The notes under the pieces were generated by a model. The model made no database searches. It worked only from the letters and a program-made list of their open reading frames with translations, and was not told the DNA's origin. DNA of 59,372 nt. Source: an uncultured Succinivibrionaceae bacterium. Lineage in GTDB: Bacteria > Pseudomonadota > Gammaproteobacteria > Enterobacterales > Succinivibrionaceae. The stretch is from positions 1 to 59,372 of the forward strand of contig CALXOV010000016.1 in NCBI GenBank assembly GCA_944390105.1. The letters are read 5' to 3'. A program made the translations under genes and the position numbers. This document shows, piece after piece, positions 7,595 to 15,760 of the stretch. Each line of letters opens with the position of its first letter. The first letter of the stretch is position 1.

Positions 7595-8524
7595 ATGGCG
7601 CTTTATGTAAATACCAATATTTCGTCCTTGAATGCGCAACGCATGACCGCGCGCGCTACTAAGGCTTTAGATGTCAGCTATCAACGTTTATCCTCCGGCC
7701 TTCGCATCAATTCAGCTAAGGATGATGCCGCCGGGCTACAAATTTCCGATCGCCTGACTACCCAAATCAACGGCTTAGGCCAAGGCAACCGCAACGCGCA
7801 GGACGGCATTTCATATGCACAAACCGCAGAAGGTGCTTTGGAGGAAATCACGTCAATGTTGCAGCGCATTCGTACCTTAGCGTTGCAATCGGCCAACGGT
7901 ACCAATACTTCGCAAGATCGCATGGCACTACAGCAGGAAGTCGATGCATTAAATGAAGAAATTTGCCGTATTGCCGAGGATACGACCTTTGCCGGACAGC
8001 CGATTTTAGACGGTCAGGCCGGGGTGGTAATGTTCCAAGTCGGCGCAGATGCCAATTCCATTATTTCCATTGATTTATCTACCGGCTTTGATACAGACTC
8101 ATTGGCTGCGCGCGCCGCCTCAATTTCTGGGGAAACTTATACCATTGAGGCGAGCTTTGATTTCAGCGGCGGTACCTTCCGCTATGAGGACGTGTTCTCC
8201 TTTAATAAAGACGGTAAGGGCATTGATATTTCCACCTTCAGTACCGCAGAAGCGGTGTTAGGCGGCATTGACGCGTTGATCAATGCAATTGACAGCAAAC
8301 GCGCTGAATTAGGCGCCGCGCAGAATCGCTTGGAATCCACCATCCGCAATCAGTCCAATGTGCAGGAAAACGTGTCCTCGGCGCGCGCGCAGATCCGCGA
8401 TACGGACTGGGCTTCCGAAACCGCTAATTTAACGCAACAACAGATCCTGCAACAGGCTTCCTCAACCATTCTGACCCAAGCCAATACCCGCCCGCAGATT
8501 GCTCTGTCCTTGCTCTCACAGTAG
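7595..8524 (+). CDS. fliC: flagellin (short form)
   Basis: 309 residues. The ATG at 7595 follows AGGAGAG and begins with the classic ALYVNTNISSLNAQR; the upstream in-frame extension to 7553 is not expected. N-terminal D0/D1 helices (SYQRLSSGLRINSAKDDAAG, NAQDGISYAQTAEGAL, RIRTLALQSANGT) and C-terminal D1/D0 (GAAQNRLESTIRN, SSARAQIRDTDWA, ILQQASSTILTQAN) are intact. The middle is only about 90 residues, so most of the D2/D3 variable region is absent. The tail is ANTRPQIALSLLSQ, where ANQ-P-VLSLL is more common. This is the filament subunit, secreted by the flagellar type III apparatus encoded at 50.8-58.5 kb, and perhaps glycosylated with pseudaminic acid. Monocistronic, with a terminator. Confidence 0.95.
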   Translation: MALYVNTNISSLNAQRMTARATKALDVSYQRLSSGLRINSAKDDAAGLQISDRLTTQINGLGQGNRNAQDGISYAQTAEGALEEITSMLQRIRTLALQSANGTNTSQDRMALQQEVDALNEEICRIAEDTTFAGQPILDGQAGVVMFQVGADANSIISIDLSTGFDTDSLAARAASISGETYTIEASFDFSGGTFRYEDVFSFNKDGKGIDISTFSTAEAVLGGIDALINAIDSKRAELGAAQNRLESTIRNQSNVQENVSSARAQIRDTDWASETANLTQQQILQQASSTILTQANTRPQIALSLLSQ

Positions 8525-8557
8525 CTCTTGCTAGGATATCAACAATATTCTTCTTCA

Positions 8558-8592
8558 CGGCGCAGCCCTCTCTCTCCTGCGCCGCTTTTGTC
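8558..8592 (+). terminator. intrinsic terminator of flagellin
   Basis: CGGCGCAG (8558-8565) pairs perfectly with CTGCGCCG (8577-8584) across an 11-base pyrimidine-rich loop, followed by CTTTTGTCTTT. Confidence 0.75.
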
Positions 8593-8704
8593 TTTAACTG
8601 AAAGCCGCGAAATAAGATGGAAAGCAAGCCTTATATTTGAGCTAATAATTTTTTATACGATCAATAACTACCACTAGCCGCAGGGCAGGCGATGTGTCTC
8701 CCTA

Positions 8705-8713
8705 TGATATAAT
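8705..8713 (+). promoter_or_regulatory. extended -10 promoter of ettA
   Basis: TGATATAAT at 8705-8713 is a consensus extended -10 element. No -35 is recognisable 17 bases upstream, which is usual for extended -10 promoters. It gives a leader of about 35-40 bases before the ettA start at 8757. Confidence 0.6.
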
Positions 8714-8756
8714 CCTTGTGTCTGAAGCTTTAGTACTTACAGGAAACTTTCATTTT

Positions 8757-10421
8757 ATGGCTCAATTCATTTATACAATGAATCGGGTAGGCAAGATTGT
8801 GCCGCCCAAGCGCCAGATCTTAAAAGACATTTCCCTGTCCTTCTTCCCTGGCGCCAAAATCGGCGTATTGGGACTTAACGGCGCGGGCAAGTCCACCTTA
8901 ATTAAGATCATGGCCGGTATCGATCAGGATCATGAAGGCGAGGCGCGGCCGCAGCCTGGCATTAAGATCGGCTATCTGCCGCAGGAGCCGAAGCTTGACC
9001 CCGAAAAAACGGTCAAAGCGGTGATTGAAGAGGCCTTTGCCGAAACTATTGCCGCTTTAGCGCGCCTTGATGAGGTCTATGCCGCCTATGCCGATGAAAA
9101 TGCCGACTTTGATGCGCTAGCCAAAGAACAGGCTGAACTTGAGGCCATTATTCAAGCCCATGACGGACATAATCTTGACAGTCAGATTGAGCGCGCTGCT
9201 GATGCATTGCGCCTGCCGGATTTTGCGCGCCAGATTAAGGTTTTATCCGGCGGTGAGCGCCGCCGCGTCGCCCTGTGCCGCCTGCTGCTGGAACGTCCGG
9301 ATATGCTACTTTTAGACGAGCCAACCAACCACTTAGATGCCGAATCGGTAGACTGGCTGGAGCAGTTCTTACATCAATACCCGGGTACGGTAGTCGCAGT
9401 CACCCACGATCGCTACTTCTTAGATAATGTGGCCGGCTGGATCTTAGAGCTTGACCGCGGCGAAGGTATCCCATGGCAGGGCAACTATTCTTCGTGGCTT
9501 GAGCAGAAAGATCTGCGCTTAAAGCAAGAAGAAAGCAGCGAATCGGCCCGCCGTAAGTCAATTGAACGCGAACTTGAATGGGTACGCCAAGGAGCCAAGG
9601 GTCGCCAGGCCAAATCTAAGGCCCGCTTGGCGCGCTTTGAAGAGCTGTCCAATGTCGAATATCAGCGCCGCAATGAAACTAATGAGCTGTATATTCCGCC
9701 CGGGCCGCGCCTTGGTGACACCGTGCTTGAAGTCGAGCACTTAAAGAAAAGCTACGGCGATCAAGTGCTGATTGATGATTTGTCCTTCACTCTGCCCAAG
9801 GGCGCGATTGTCGGCATCATCGGCCCCAACGGTGCTGGTAAGTCCACCTTATTCCGCATGATCACGGGTTTAGAGCAGCCTGACAGCGGCAACATCCGCC
9901 TAGGTGACACCGTAGTTACTGCCTATGTCGAGCAGTTCCGTGATGAAATGAACGACGACAATACGGTATTTGAGGAAATTTCGCACGGGCAGGATGTACT
10001 GCGCATCGGCAATTATGAGATCCCAAGCCGCGCCTACATCGGCCGCTTTAACTTTAAAGGCACCGATCAGCAAAAACGCGTCGGCGATTTATCCGGCGGT
10101 GAGCGCGGTCGTCTGCAGTTAGCTAAACTACTGCAGGTCGGTGGCAATCTCCTGCTTTTAGACGAACCGACGAATGATCTTGATGTTGAGACGTTGCGTG
10201 CGCTGGAAAACGCCCTCTTGGAGTTCCCGGGCAGCGCGATGGTGATATCACACGATCGCTGGTTCCTCGACCGCATTGCTACCCACATTCTTGACTACGG
10301 CGATAACGGCCAAGTACGTTTCTTTGCCGGTAACTACACCGAGTATGAAGCATGGAAGCGCGCGAATTTAGGTGATGAGGCCAAGCCGCATCGTCAGCGC
10401 TTTAAAAAGGTTACCGATTAA
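8757..10421 (+). CDS. ettA: energy-dependent translational throttle protein EttA (ABC-F)
   Basis: 554 residues with two fused ABC domains and no membrane segments. The start at 8757 gives MAQFIYTMNRVGK, as in E. coli EttA; the in-frame 21-residue extension back to 8694 is not conserved. Walker A is GLNGAGKST in the first domain and GPNGAGKST in the second; signatures are LSGGERRRVALC and LSGGERGRLQLA; Walker B motifs are LLLDEPTNHLD and LLLDEPTNDLD. EttA binds the ribosomal E site and gates entry into elongation according to the ATP/ADP ratio. The charged linker around SKARLARFEELS is intact. Monocistronic between a clear promoter and terminator. Confidence 0.95.
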   Translation: MAQFIYTMNRVGKIVPPKRQILKDISLSFFPGAKIGVLGLNGAGKSTLIKIMAGIDQDHEGEARPQPGIKIGYLPQEPKLDPEKTVKAVIEEAFAETIAALARLDEVYAAYADENADFDALAKEQAELEAIIQAHDGHNLDSQIERAADALRLPDFARQIKVLSGGERRRVALCRLLLERPDMLLLDEPTNHLDAESVDWLEQFLHQYPGTVVAVTHDRYFLDNVAGWILELDRGEGIPWQGNYSSWLEQKDLRLKQEESSESARRKSIERELEWVRQGAKGRQAKSKARLARFEELSNVEYQRRNETNELYIPPGPRLGDTVLEVEHLKKSYGDQVLIDDLSFTLPKGAIVGIIGPNGAGKSTLFRMITGLEQPDSGNIRLGDTVVTAYVEQFRDEMNDDNTVFEEISHGQDVLRIGNYEIPSRAYIGRFNFKGTDQQKRVGDLSGGERGRLQLAKLLQVGGNLLLLDEPTNDLDVETLRALENALLEFPGSAMVISHDRWFLDRIATHILDYGDNGQVRFFAGNYTEYEAWKRANLGDEAKPHRQRFKKVTD

Positions 10422-10448
10422 GATGTAACTTGCACCAAAACATGCAGG

Positions 10449-10487
10449 CGCCGCTTTTTAACTCAAAAAAGCGGCGTTTTCTATTTT
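10449..10487 (+). terminator. intrinsic terminator of ettA
   Basis: CGCCGCTTTTT (10449-10459) pairs with AAAAAGCGGCG (10466-10476), an 11-bp stem with a short loop, followed by TTTTCTATTTT. Textbook form. Confidence 0.9.
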
Positions 10488-10557
10488 CTGCCGCTGATAG
10501 GTGTTGCTAAAATAGCTATCATCTGCAACCTGCAGAATTATTACTTAGGAATATGGC

Positions 10558-11043
10558 ATGATCACCCCAGCGCAGAGCTTTCTGAATAAGCAGCATATCC
10601 CCTATCAAACGTATGAATATGACTGCACCACACGGCATGATTTCGGTAAATTTGCCGCAGCGGCGCTCGGGGAGCAAGAAGCGCGGGTATTTAAGACTAT
10701 TCTGCTACAGGCAGATAGTCATACCTTTGTAACCTGTGTAGTGCCGGTTACCGGGCTTATCTCCTTGAAAAATACCGCGCGCCTGCTTAAGCTCAAAAGC
10801 CTAGATCTGACTACCCCGGAAACAGCAATGCGCATTACCGGCTATGTAATAGGCGGAGTCAGCCCTTTTGGGCAAAAGCGCCGCACCCTCACAGTACTTG
10901 ACGCAAGTGCGCTTAACTTCAGCGAAATCTTGGTTAGCGGCGGACGGCGCGGTTTATCGCTCGGCATTGCACCGCAAGATTTAATTAAAAGCCTGCACGC
11001 TATCACCGGGGATGTGCTGGAGCACCCCCACCCCACCGCCTAA
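10558..11043 (+). CDS. ybaK: Cys-tRNA(Pro)/Cys-tRNA(Cys) deacylase YbaK
   Basis: 161 residues, the full YbaK/EbsC length. The fold is recognised by RVFKTILLQADSHTFVTCVVPVTG with the substrate-site lysine, then GYVIGGVSPFGQKRR and the C-terminal SGGRRGLSLGIAPQDLI. YbaK hydrolyses cysteine mischarged onto tRNA-Pro by ProRS, acting in trans. The ATG at 10558 follows TTAGGAATATGGC, a modest ribosome binding site. The gene follows the ettA terminator and stands alone. A tRNA-Pro of unusual anticodon lies 6 kb upstream, but the proximity is probably chance. Confidence 0.93.
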   Translation: MITPAQSFLNKQHIPYQTYEYDCTTRHDFGKFAAAALGEQEARVFKTILLQADSHTFVTCVVPVTGLISLKNTARLLKLKSLDLTTPETAMRITGYVIGGVSPFGQKRRTLTVLDASALNFSEILVSGGRRGLSLGIAPQDLIKSLHAITGDVLEHPHPTA

Positions 11044-11120
11044 GCACTCTCCACTAATACGGCGCCGTGCAAAATGTTTCATGCGGCACACTGGGCACGG
11101 CTAAGTTTTAGCTAAAAGCT

Positions 11121-11567
11121 TTAGAGCAGATTGTTTTCTTCTAAATAACGCCGAATGCCGTTCATAGTCTGCTGTGAGATCACGTGCTCAATCCGGCAGG
11201 CATCATGCTCCGCCAAGTCCAGCGGAACCTGCGCCACCGCCTGCAGAAATACAGTCAGCAGCTGATGGCGCTCAAACACGCTTGCTGCCATATTCTGCCC
11301 TTCTGGGGTAAATAAAATCGCGCCTGAATCTAAAATGCGGATTAAACCCTTTTCCTTTAACTGCGTCAGACCGCGACTGACACTGGGCTTACTGATACCC
11401 AACTCATTGGCAATATCAATCGCACGCACAATGCCGGCTTCACTGCGCTCCTTAATCACTAAAATCGTTTCTAAATAATTTTCGCCAGATTCGGCAAGCA
11501 GGCCTTTTTTACTCGGCACTGCCTCTAAAACGGCGTCCTGCGCCGTCGGCACTTGATTGTGCTGCAT
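11121..11567 (-). CDS. DtxR/MntR-family metal-dependent regulator
   Basis: 148 residues. The N-terminal winged helix contains ENYLETILVI, DIANELGISKPSVSRGLTQL and a wing with GAILFTPEG. The dimerisation and metal domain retains the likely ligands: RH in FERHQLL and the cluster EHDACRIEH. Members bind Mn(II) or Fe(II) and then repress uptake genes or activate efflux. About 16 extra N-terminal residues precede the family core. It is the last of three minus-strand genes, behind a Fur-like gene and a Cys-rich small protein whose promoter carries a DtxR-type box, suggesting local control. Mn versus Fe specificity cannot be decided from sequence alone. Confidence 0.88.
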   Translation of the reverse strand: MQHNQVPTAQDAVLEAVPSKKGLLAESGENYLETILVIKERSEAGIVRAIDIANELGISKPSVSRGLTQLKEKGLIRILDSGAILFTPEGQNMAASVFERHQLLTVFLQAVAQVPLDLAEHDACRIEHVISQQTMNGIRRYLEENNLL

Positions 11568-11650
11568 AAAGTGCTGTCCTTAAGGCAAAGTCATGCTCAT
11601 GATGAGGCGACAAACCGCCTCACCTTAAAAGCTTTAAGCGGCGCAGAGTG

Positions 11651-12097
11651 CTACTTAATGACGCTTACGTTGATTTTATTTCCAATCAGCGACAGCTGTA
11701 GCGCATTAGCGGGAGTAAGCACGCCAAGCGCAATTAGGCCCTGCCGCATTACCTCAGAGAGCTTGAGTTCACCGCGCAGCGGCAGGCGCGTGCCGCGACC
11801 GTCGCTGATAGTGCCCAGCTCAGGCACCACCGGGCGCATGCCTAAATTACGCTGCTTGGACAGCACGCCGATCTGCTCTAAGCGATTAATCAGGCGATAA
11901 ACCGTCGCAATGCCTAAATCCGGCACGAACTCCTTGGCTTCATACCACAGCTCTTTGGGCGAGGTAAATTGGTTTTTCATTAAAATATCAATAATATAAC
12001 GCCGTTGTACGGTCATACGCAGACCGCTTTGCTCTAACTTGCGCAAAGTTTCATCCGTCAGCTTGCCGACTTCATAGCGCGGTTCCTGATCCAGCAA
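11651..12097 (-). CDS. Fur-like DNA-binding protein lacking metal ligands
   Basis: 148 residues, TTG start behind AGAGGA. The N-terminal half is a convincing Fur-type winged helix: GLRMTVQRRYIIDIL, FTSPKELWYEA and LGIATVYRLINRLEQIGVL. The C-terminal half (about 90-148) keeps a Fur-like length but has no Cys and no HHH/HxH motif, so the structural zinc and regulatory metal sites are gone. Such a protein may bind DNA constitutively, respond to another ligand or work as a heterodimer. It is between the DtxR-like gene (83 bases downstream) and the Cys-rich small protein. A hairpin with perfect 8-bp arms (12152-12159 and 12167-12174) separates it from the latter. Family certain; function not. Confidence 0.8.
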   Translation of the reverse strand: MLDQEPRYEVGKLTDETLRKLEQSGLRMTVQRRYIIDILMKNQFTSPKELWYEAKEFVPDLGIATVYRLINRLEQIGVLSKQRNLGMRPVVPELGTISDGRGTRLPLRGELKLSEVMRQGLIALGVLTPANALQLSLIGNKINVSVIK

Positions 12098-12191
12098 TAT
12101 CTCGTCCTCTTTTCGTTACTGCAGTAATTTACTCATATCATACCGCAGAAGTGCGGCGCTATCGCCGCGCCGCATAGCAAATTGTCTGCGC

Positions 12192-12335
12192 TTAATGATG
12201 TTGCTTGTCGCAGCTGCATTCATTGCTACCGCAGCCGCAGCTACCGCCGCGCCCTAAGCGCAGTATGCGCTTTAGGCCGATGATGCACAGAAAAATAATC
12301 CCTGCGACGATAACCCCTAAAATAATATCCGCCAT
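12192..12335 (-). CDS. FeoB-associated-type Cys-rich small membrane protein
   Basis: 47 residues. The ATG at 12335 is preceded by AAGGA at 7 bases; a longer frame upstream has no support. One membrane helix (IILGVIVAGIIFLCIIGL) is followed by a basic stretch and a Cys-rich tail, SCGCGSNECSCDKQHH, with four Cys and two His, as in the FeoB-associated Cys-rich family. These proteins are usually encoded next to feoAB; no feo gene is present here. The location beside two metal-type regulators and beneath a DtxR-like box supports a role in iron or manganese handling. Confidence 0.7.
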   Translation of the reverse strand: MADIILGVIVAGIIFLCIIGLKRILRLGRGGSCGCGSNECSCDKQHH

Positions 12336-12366
12336 AACGCTATCCTTTGTGTTAGCTATATTTAAC

Positions 12367-12385
12367 TTAAGTAAGTCTAATCTAA
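12367..12385 (-). promoter_or_regulatory. DtxR-type operator before the Cys-rich gene
   Basis: The minus strand reads TTAGATTAGACTTACTTAA, matching 15 of 19 positions of the DtxR/IdeR box TTAGGTTAGCCTAACCTAA. It lies 32 bases upstream of the small Cys-rich gene, in a promoter position, and 0.8 kb from the DtxR-like regulator gene. Confidence 0.55.
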
Positions 12386-12418
12386 CACAAAAGCGTAGCG
12401 CTGCGAAGTCACCGGCAT

Positions 12419-13078
12419 CTACTGCAGCCAAGTGGTGTAAATGTAGCCCGCACAAAACAGTGCCAGCAGTACTCCGCCCACAATTTTAAACACCAACTTG
12501 GAGGCAGCTTTAGTTTCATGCTGCTTGCCGCGGCGGGAGATTTCGCGATGATTGAGACTCTGCAACAGATCGCTGGCATCAACCGCCCCGCGCTCATCTG
12601 GCCGTCCCGCCACCGCCGCAAAGCCCGAGACATGATGATAGATAAAAGCATAACCCATCGCAGTACGCTGCTCTTGCCGCTCGGTAACTTCCAACAGCGT
12701 GTTACCACCCAAGGAGCGGCATAAAGAGGACAGTTCTGCACGTGCTTTATGCACATCGCGGTTCATACGGCTAAGCTGTAGTCTGCCGACATCTAAAATT
12801 TCATAGCCCTCGCGCAGATGCGAAGTTTCAAAGCTAACGGCATCGGGCAGCTGATAACGCGCCACCTCAGCGCTATCGCGCAGCGCAGCCGGCTGCAGCT
12901 GACGCACTTTGCCCTGCTCAAGCTCAAAGCTGACTTCACAGCCGACAAAGAGCTGCGCAAAATCTTCAGGGTCAGCTAAAGCTTTAGTGGAAAACATCCA
13001 GCAGTCTTGCGCCGTCGTGCTACTGTGCAACCTACCGATTTTATCAACGAAATTCAAGGCGCTAATATATGCTTGCAT
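12419..13078 (-). CDS. hypothetical protein with C-terminal membrane anchor, paralogue of the 6.8-kb gene
   Basis: 219 residues, not recognised. The ATG at 13078 follows GAGGGAG at a proper distance, better than the first in-frame start 13 codons earlier. The N-terminal beta-rich part (about 1-60) ends in GCEVSFELEQGKVRQLQP; the middle (about 95-160) includes KARAELSSLCRSLGGNTLLEV; a linker with many charged residues leads to a single C-terminal helix (LVFKIVGGVLLALFCAGYIY). This matches the plan of the protein at 6791-7489, with one anchor helix here rather than two. It lies upstream of the Cys-rich small gene and 83 bases from it, but the DtxR-like box between them suggests separate promoters. 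Confidence 0.75.
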   Translation of the reverse strand: MQAYISALNFVDKIGRLHSSTTAQDCWMFSTKALADPEDFAQLFVGCEVSFELEQGKVRQLQPAALRDSAEVARYQLPDAVSFETSHLREGYEILDVGRLQLSRMNRDVHKARAELSSLCRSLGGNTLLEVTERQEQRTAMGYAFIYHHVSGFAAVAGRPDERGAVDASDLLQSLNHREISRRGKQHETKAASKLVFKIVGGVLLALFCAGYIYTTWLQ

Positions 13079-13226
13079 CACATGCTCCCTCAGATGGTTT
13101 CCGGGGTATTGTGCCAAAGCCGGAGCAGCAGTGCAAATTTACGCCAAGCCTAAAAAAGGCCGCAGAAGCGACCTTGACACGAGATCTGCGCGGCAGGGCA
13201 AGCTACCGCGCGCTTTAGTACGTAAT

Positions 13227-14936
13227 TTAGTTAAGTTGCAACTTATGCTCAGCGTTGCGCATTAAGCGCAGATGCTGCGCAATAATAGCAATACCGACCG
13301 CAACCATTAACAGTGCCATGACGAGTAAGAAGGTGCCTGAGCATACCAGCACCAAATTGCTTCCCCACTGTTGCTGCACAATCTGCACAATGCCCCACAG
13401 GCTCATCACCAGCATAAAGAGCATAGGGAAGAAAGCGATATACCACTTGCTTTCCTTCATCAACAGGTACAGCGTAATGGCCAGAAAAGTCAATGCGGCC
13501 ATCAGCTGATTGGAGGCACCGAAAATCGGCCAAATTGAAGCGGCACTGCCCGACAAGGCCATCAGCATTGAGGCACCGACAATAATGAAAGCTGCCACCA
13601 GCGGATTGGTGATGGTGCGGCGCCACGGAGCCAGCACCGGAACGCGTACTGCCACTTCCGCTCCAGATTTACTCCGAGGCATAAAGACTTCCTGCCACAG
13701 GAAGCGGCCTAAACGGGTCGCGGTATCTAGCGAAGTCATCATGAAGGCAGAAATAGCCAGCGAAATGAAGATTTTGGCATAAAGCTCAGGAATGCCTAAG
13801 GCCGCAGAGAAACTGGCGATACCGGTGGCAAAGGCCATCGGCTGATTTTTACCCAGTTCAAAGAACTGGGCAGGATCCATAGCCATTACGGCTACTAATG
13901 CCATCACGCCCAAAATACCTTCGACAATCATGCCGCCGTAGCCAATGGGAACTAAGTCCTGTTCTGAATTGATCTGCTTTGAAGTAGTACCAGAGGCCAC
14001 TAAGGCGTGAAAGCCCGAGCAAGCACCGCAGGCAATGAAGATAAACAGCGCCGGGATCAGAGCCGTCATATTACCGTCTGCCGTTAACGCTTCCATACCG
14101 TTAAATGCCGGCAACTTGATATCCGGGTTATAGGCCAGAATCGAGACAAAGCCCAGCAGCAGCATGCCGTAGAGCAGATAGGAATTTAAGTAATCGCGCG
14201 GCTGCAGTAACCACTGTACCGGCACCACCGAGGCGGCAAAAATATAGATAGCCAGCACCGCAATCCAAATGTAGGTTGCCCCCTGCCGGCTCAGCCCCCA
14301 CGCCGTTAAATCGAAGGGCAGCGCATTGCCAAGAGCTACGGTAAGAAACACCAGCGGCACGAAGATAAAAGAGGCATTGCGCAGGCTAAAATTGAGTTTT
14401 AACGTGCACATGGCAAACAGCGGCGCCATTGCAATAAAGACTAAGGAGGCAGTGGCTACTGCCGGAATGGAGGCAAACATGCCGGCAATTAACAGCGTGA
14501 AAATAGCGACGATGAGAATTAAGCAGGCAATGCAGAAAATTAAGAAAATCTGACGGCCGGCAAAGCCCATCAAACGCTCCATGATCGAGGATATTGATTT
14601 GCCTTGATTGCGCACCGAAATAGTCAGCGCCGCAAAATCATGGAAAGCGCCAACAAATACGCAGCCTACTAAGATCCAAATTAAAGCCGGCAGCCAGCCG
14701 AAATACGCTGCCATGATGGGGCCGACGATAGGTCCCGGACCGGCAATGGAAGCAAAATGATGACCAAACAGCACGATGCGCGGGGTCGGCACGTAATCAA
14801 TACCATCGAAATTAGTGTGCGCCGGGGTTGGCCGCTTGGGATCAACCGCAAACACGCGCTTTAAAAATCCGCCGTATACAAAATAGGCTGCCACAAAATA
14901 GGCAAGACAGATGCAAAACAACAAACTGCCGGACAT
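13227..14936 (-). CDS. cstA: CstA-family carbon starvation transporter
   Basis: 569 residues, polytopic with around 15 hydrophobic helices. The start at 14936 is chosen because GGAG lies six bases before it; an in-frame ATG four codons upstream would include that site. Family motifs include FGHHFASIAGPGPIVGP, FHDFAALTISVRNQGKSI, GACSGFHALVASGTTSKQI and IFGASNQLMAALTFL. CstA proteins import pyruvate or peptides in nutrient limitation. This is the shorter class (E. coli CstA and BtsT are about 700 residues), lacking most of the long C-terminal region. A 288-base upstream region with strong inverted repeats may regulate it. Confidence 0.9.
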   Translation of the reverse strand: MSGSLLFCICLAYFVAAYFVYGGFLKRVFAVDPKRPTPAHTNFDGIDYVPTPRIVLFGHHFASIAGPGPIVGPIMAAYFGWLPALIWILVGCVFVGAFHDFAALTISVRNQGKSISSIMERLMGFAGRQIFLIFCIACLILIVAIFTLLIAGMFASIPAVATASLVFIAMAPLFAMCTLKLNFSLRNASFIFVPLVFLTVALGNALPFDLTAWGLSRQGATYIWIAVLAIYIFAASVVPVQWLLQPRDYLNSYLLYGMLLLGFVSILAYNPDIKLPAFNGMEALTADGNMTALIPALFIFIACGACSGFHALVASGTTSKQINSEQDLVPIGYGGMIVEGILGVMALVAVMAMDPAQFFELGKNQPMAFATGIASFSAALGIPELYAKIFISLAISAFMMTSLDTATRLGRFLWQEVFMPRSKSGAEVAVRVPVLAPWRRTITNPLVAAFIIVGASMLMALSGSAASIWPIFGASNQLMAALTFLAITLYLLMKESKWYIAFFPMLFMLVMSLWGIVQIVQQQWGSNLVLVCSGTFLLVMALLMVAVGIAIIAQHLRLMRNAEHKLQLN

Positions 14937-15093
14937 GATGTACTCCACAAAAAAATACTAAACGCCGACGTACCAAGGGCACGACGTCGCTGAGCCGTAA
15001 AACTCTCAGGGGAAAAATTAAGATGCACTCTACATGGGGCAGTAAGGGTGCTGCCGCGCTCAAGTGCCGCCGATTGCGGATTTAAGGTGCCGT

Positions 15094-15196
15094 CCGCGGC
15101 ATTTTTTACTGCCGCGGGCTACGGCAGCGTCGTGGGTAACGTACTGCCTGATGCCCTGAAAGGTGCATTATGCGCCCAATTTTCGATCAGGCAGTA
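15094..15196. other. structured region upstream of cstA
   Basis: Two perfect inverted repeats: CCGCGGCA (15094-15101) with TGCCGCGG (15110-15117) around an A/T loop, and TACTGCCTGAT (15142-15152) with ATCAGGCAGTA (15186-15196) around a 33-base loop. Neither is followed by a convincing U-run. They lie in the 288-base gap between cstA and the upstream pRiA4b-like gene and could be a terminator, leader or operator. Confidence 0.45.
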
Positions 15197-15224
15197 ATTT
15201 GCGCTAAAACAGAGCAGCGCTGCA

Positions 15225-15743
15225 CTATGCTGGCGCAAAAGGAACCGTCAGCGCCGGCGCCGGGGCATGGCGTTTGGCGCTTAAATACGCGCGCATACGC
15301 TTTGTGCAGTCCCGCAGGTCCAGGCTTTGCGCCTCATCTGCAGCAGCATAACGCGTCAGCGCAGCTTCATCTCCGGCGATATCCGCTGGCACTAAGCCGG
15401 CTCCAACTAAGCACGATGGCATCAAACAGTACAGATGCTCCTGCGCGCGCAACACTTCAATATGATGGTAAAAGCCCTGTGCTGCCGCCGCAAAATCCAA
15501 GCTGTCCCCCTGCGCAAGCTTGAGCGAGTCGAGCTTAGCTGCCGCCTGCGCACAATCTTCCTGCCCGCCGCAACCGGCATTCAGGCACTGCTTATTTGGC
15601 AGCACAAAAGTACAGCTGCCTTTTACATAGCCAAAAGCCTGCACAATAAGCTCCGCGGCTTCAGCTAAGGTATAAGTACCATCTAGTGCCACTAAACGCC
15701 AGCGCGGCGCGGTGGTGCTGCTTACTTTAAATAGATACTGCAT
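15225..15743 (-). CDS. pRiA4b ORF-3-like domain protein
   Basis: 172 residues. The fold is suggested by YLFKVSSTTAPRWRLVALDG and YTLAEAAELIVQAFGYVKGS, similar to the family's K-V-L-x-x-S-P-P-I-W-R-R and LAxLHxxI-Q-x-AxGW, and by PSCLVGAGLVPADIAGDEA, the counterpart of P-x-C-x-x-G-x-G-x-x-P-P-E-D-x-GG. The family is found on plasmids and in genomes as a small stand-alone or fused domain of unknown function. It follows the 1050-residue Sel1-like gene by 17 bases on the same strand, so the two are almost certainly co-transcribed. No catalytic residues are known for the family. Confidence 0.6.
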   Translation of the reverse strand: MQYLFKVSSTTAPRWRLVALDGTYTLAEAAELIVQAFGYVKGSCTFVLPNKQCLNAGCGGQEDCAQAAAKLDSLKLAQGDSLDFAAAAQGFYHHIEVLRAQEHLYCLMPSCLVGAGLVPADIAGDEAALTRYAAADEAQSLDLRDCTKRMRAYLSAKRHAPAPALTVPFAPA

Positions 15744-15760
15744 AAAGAGCTTCCTTAATT

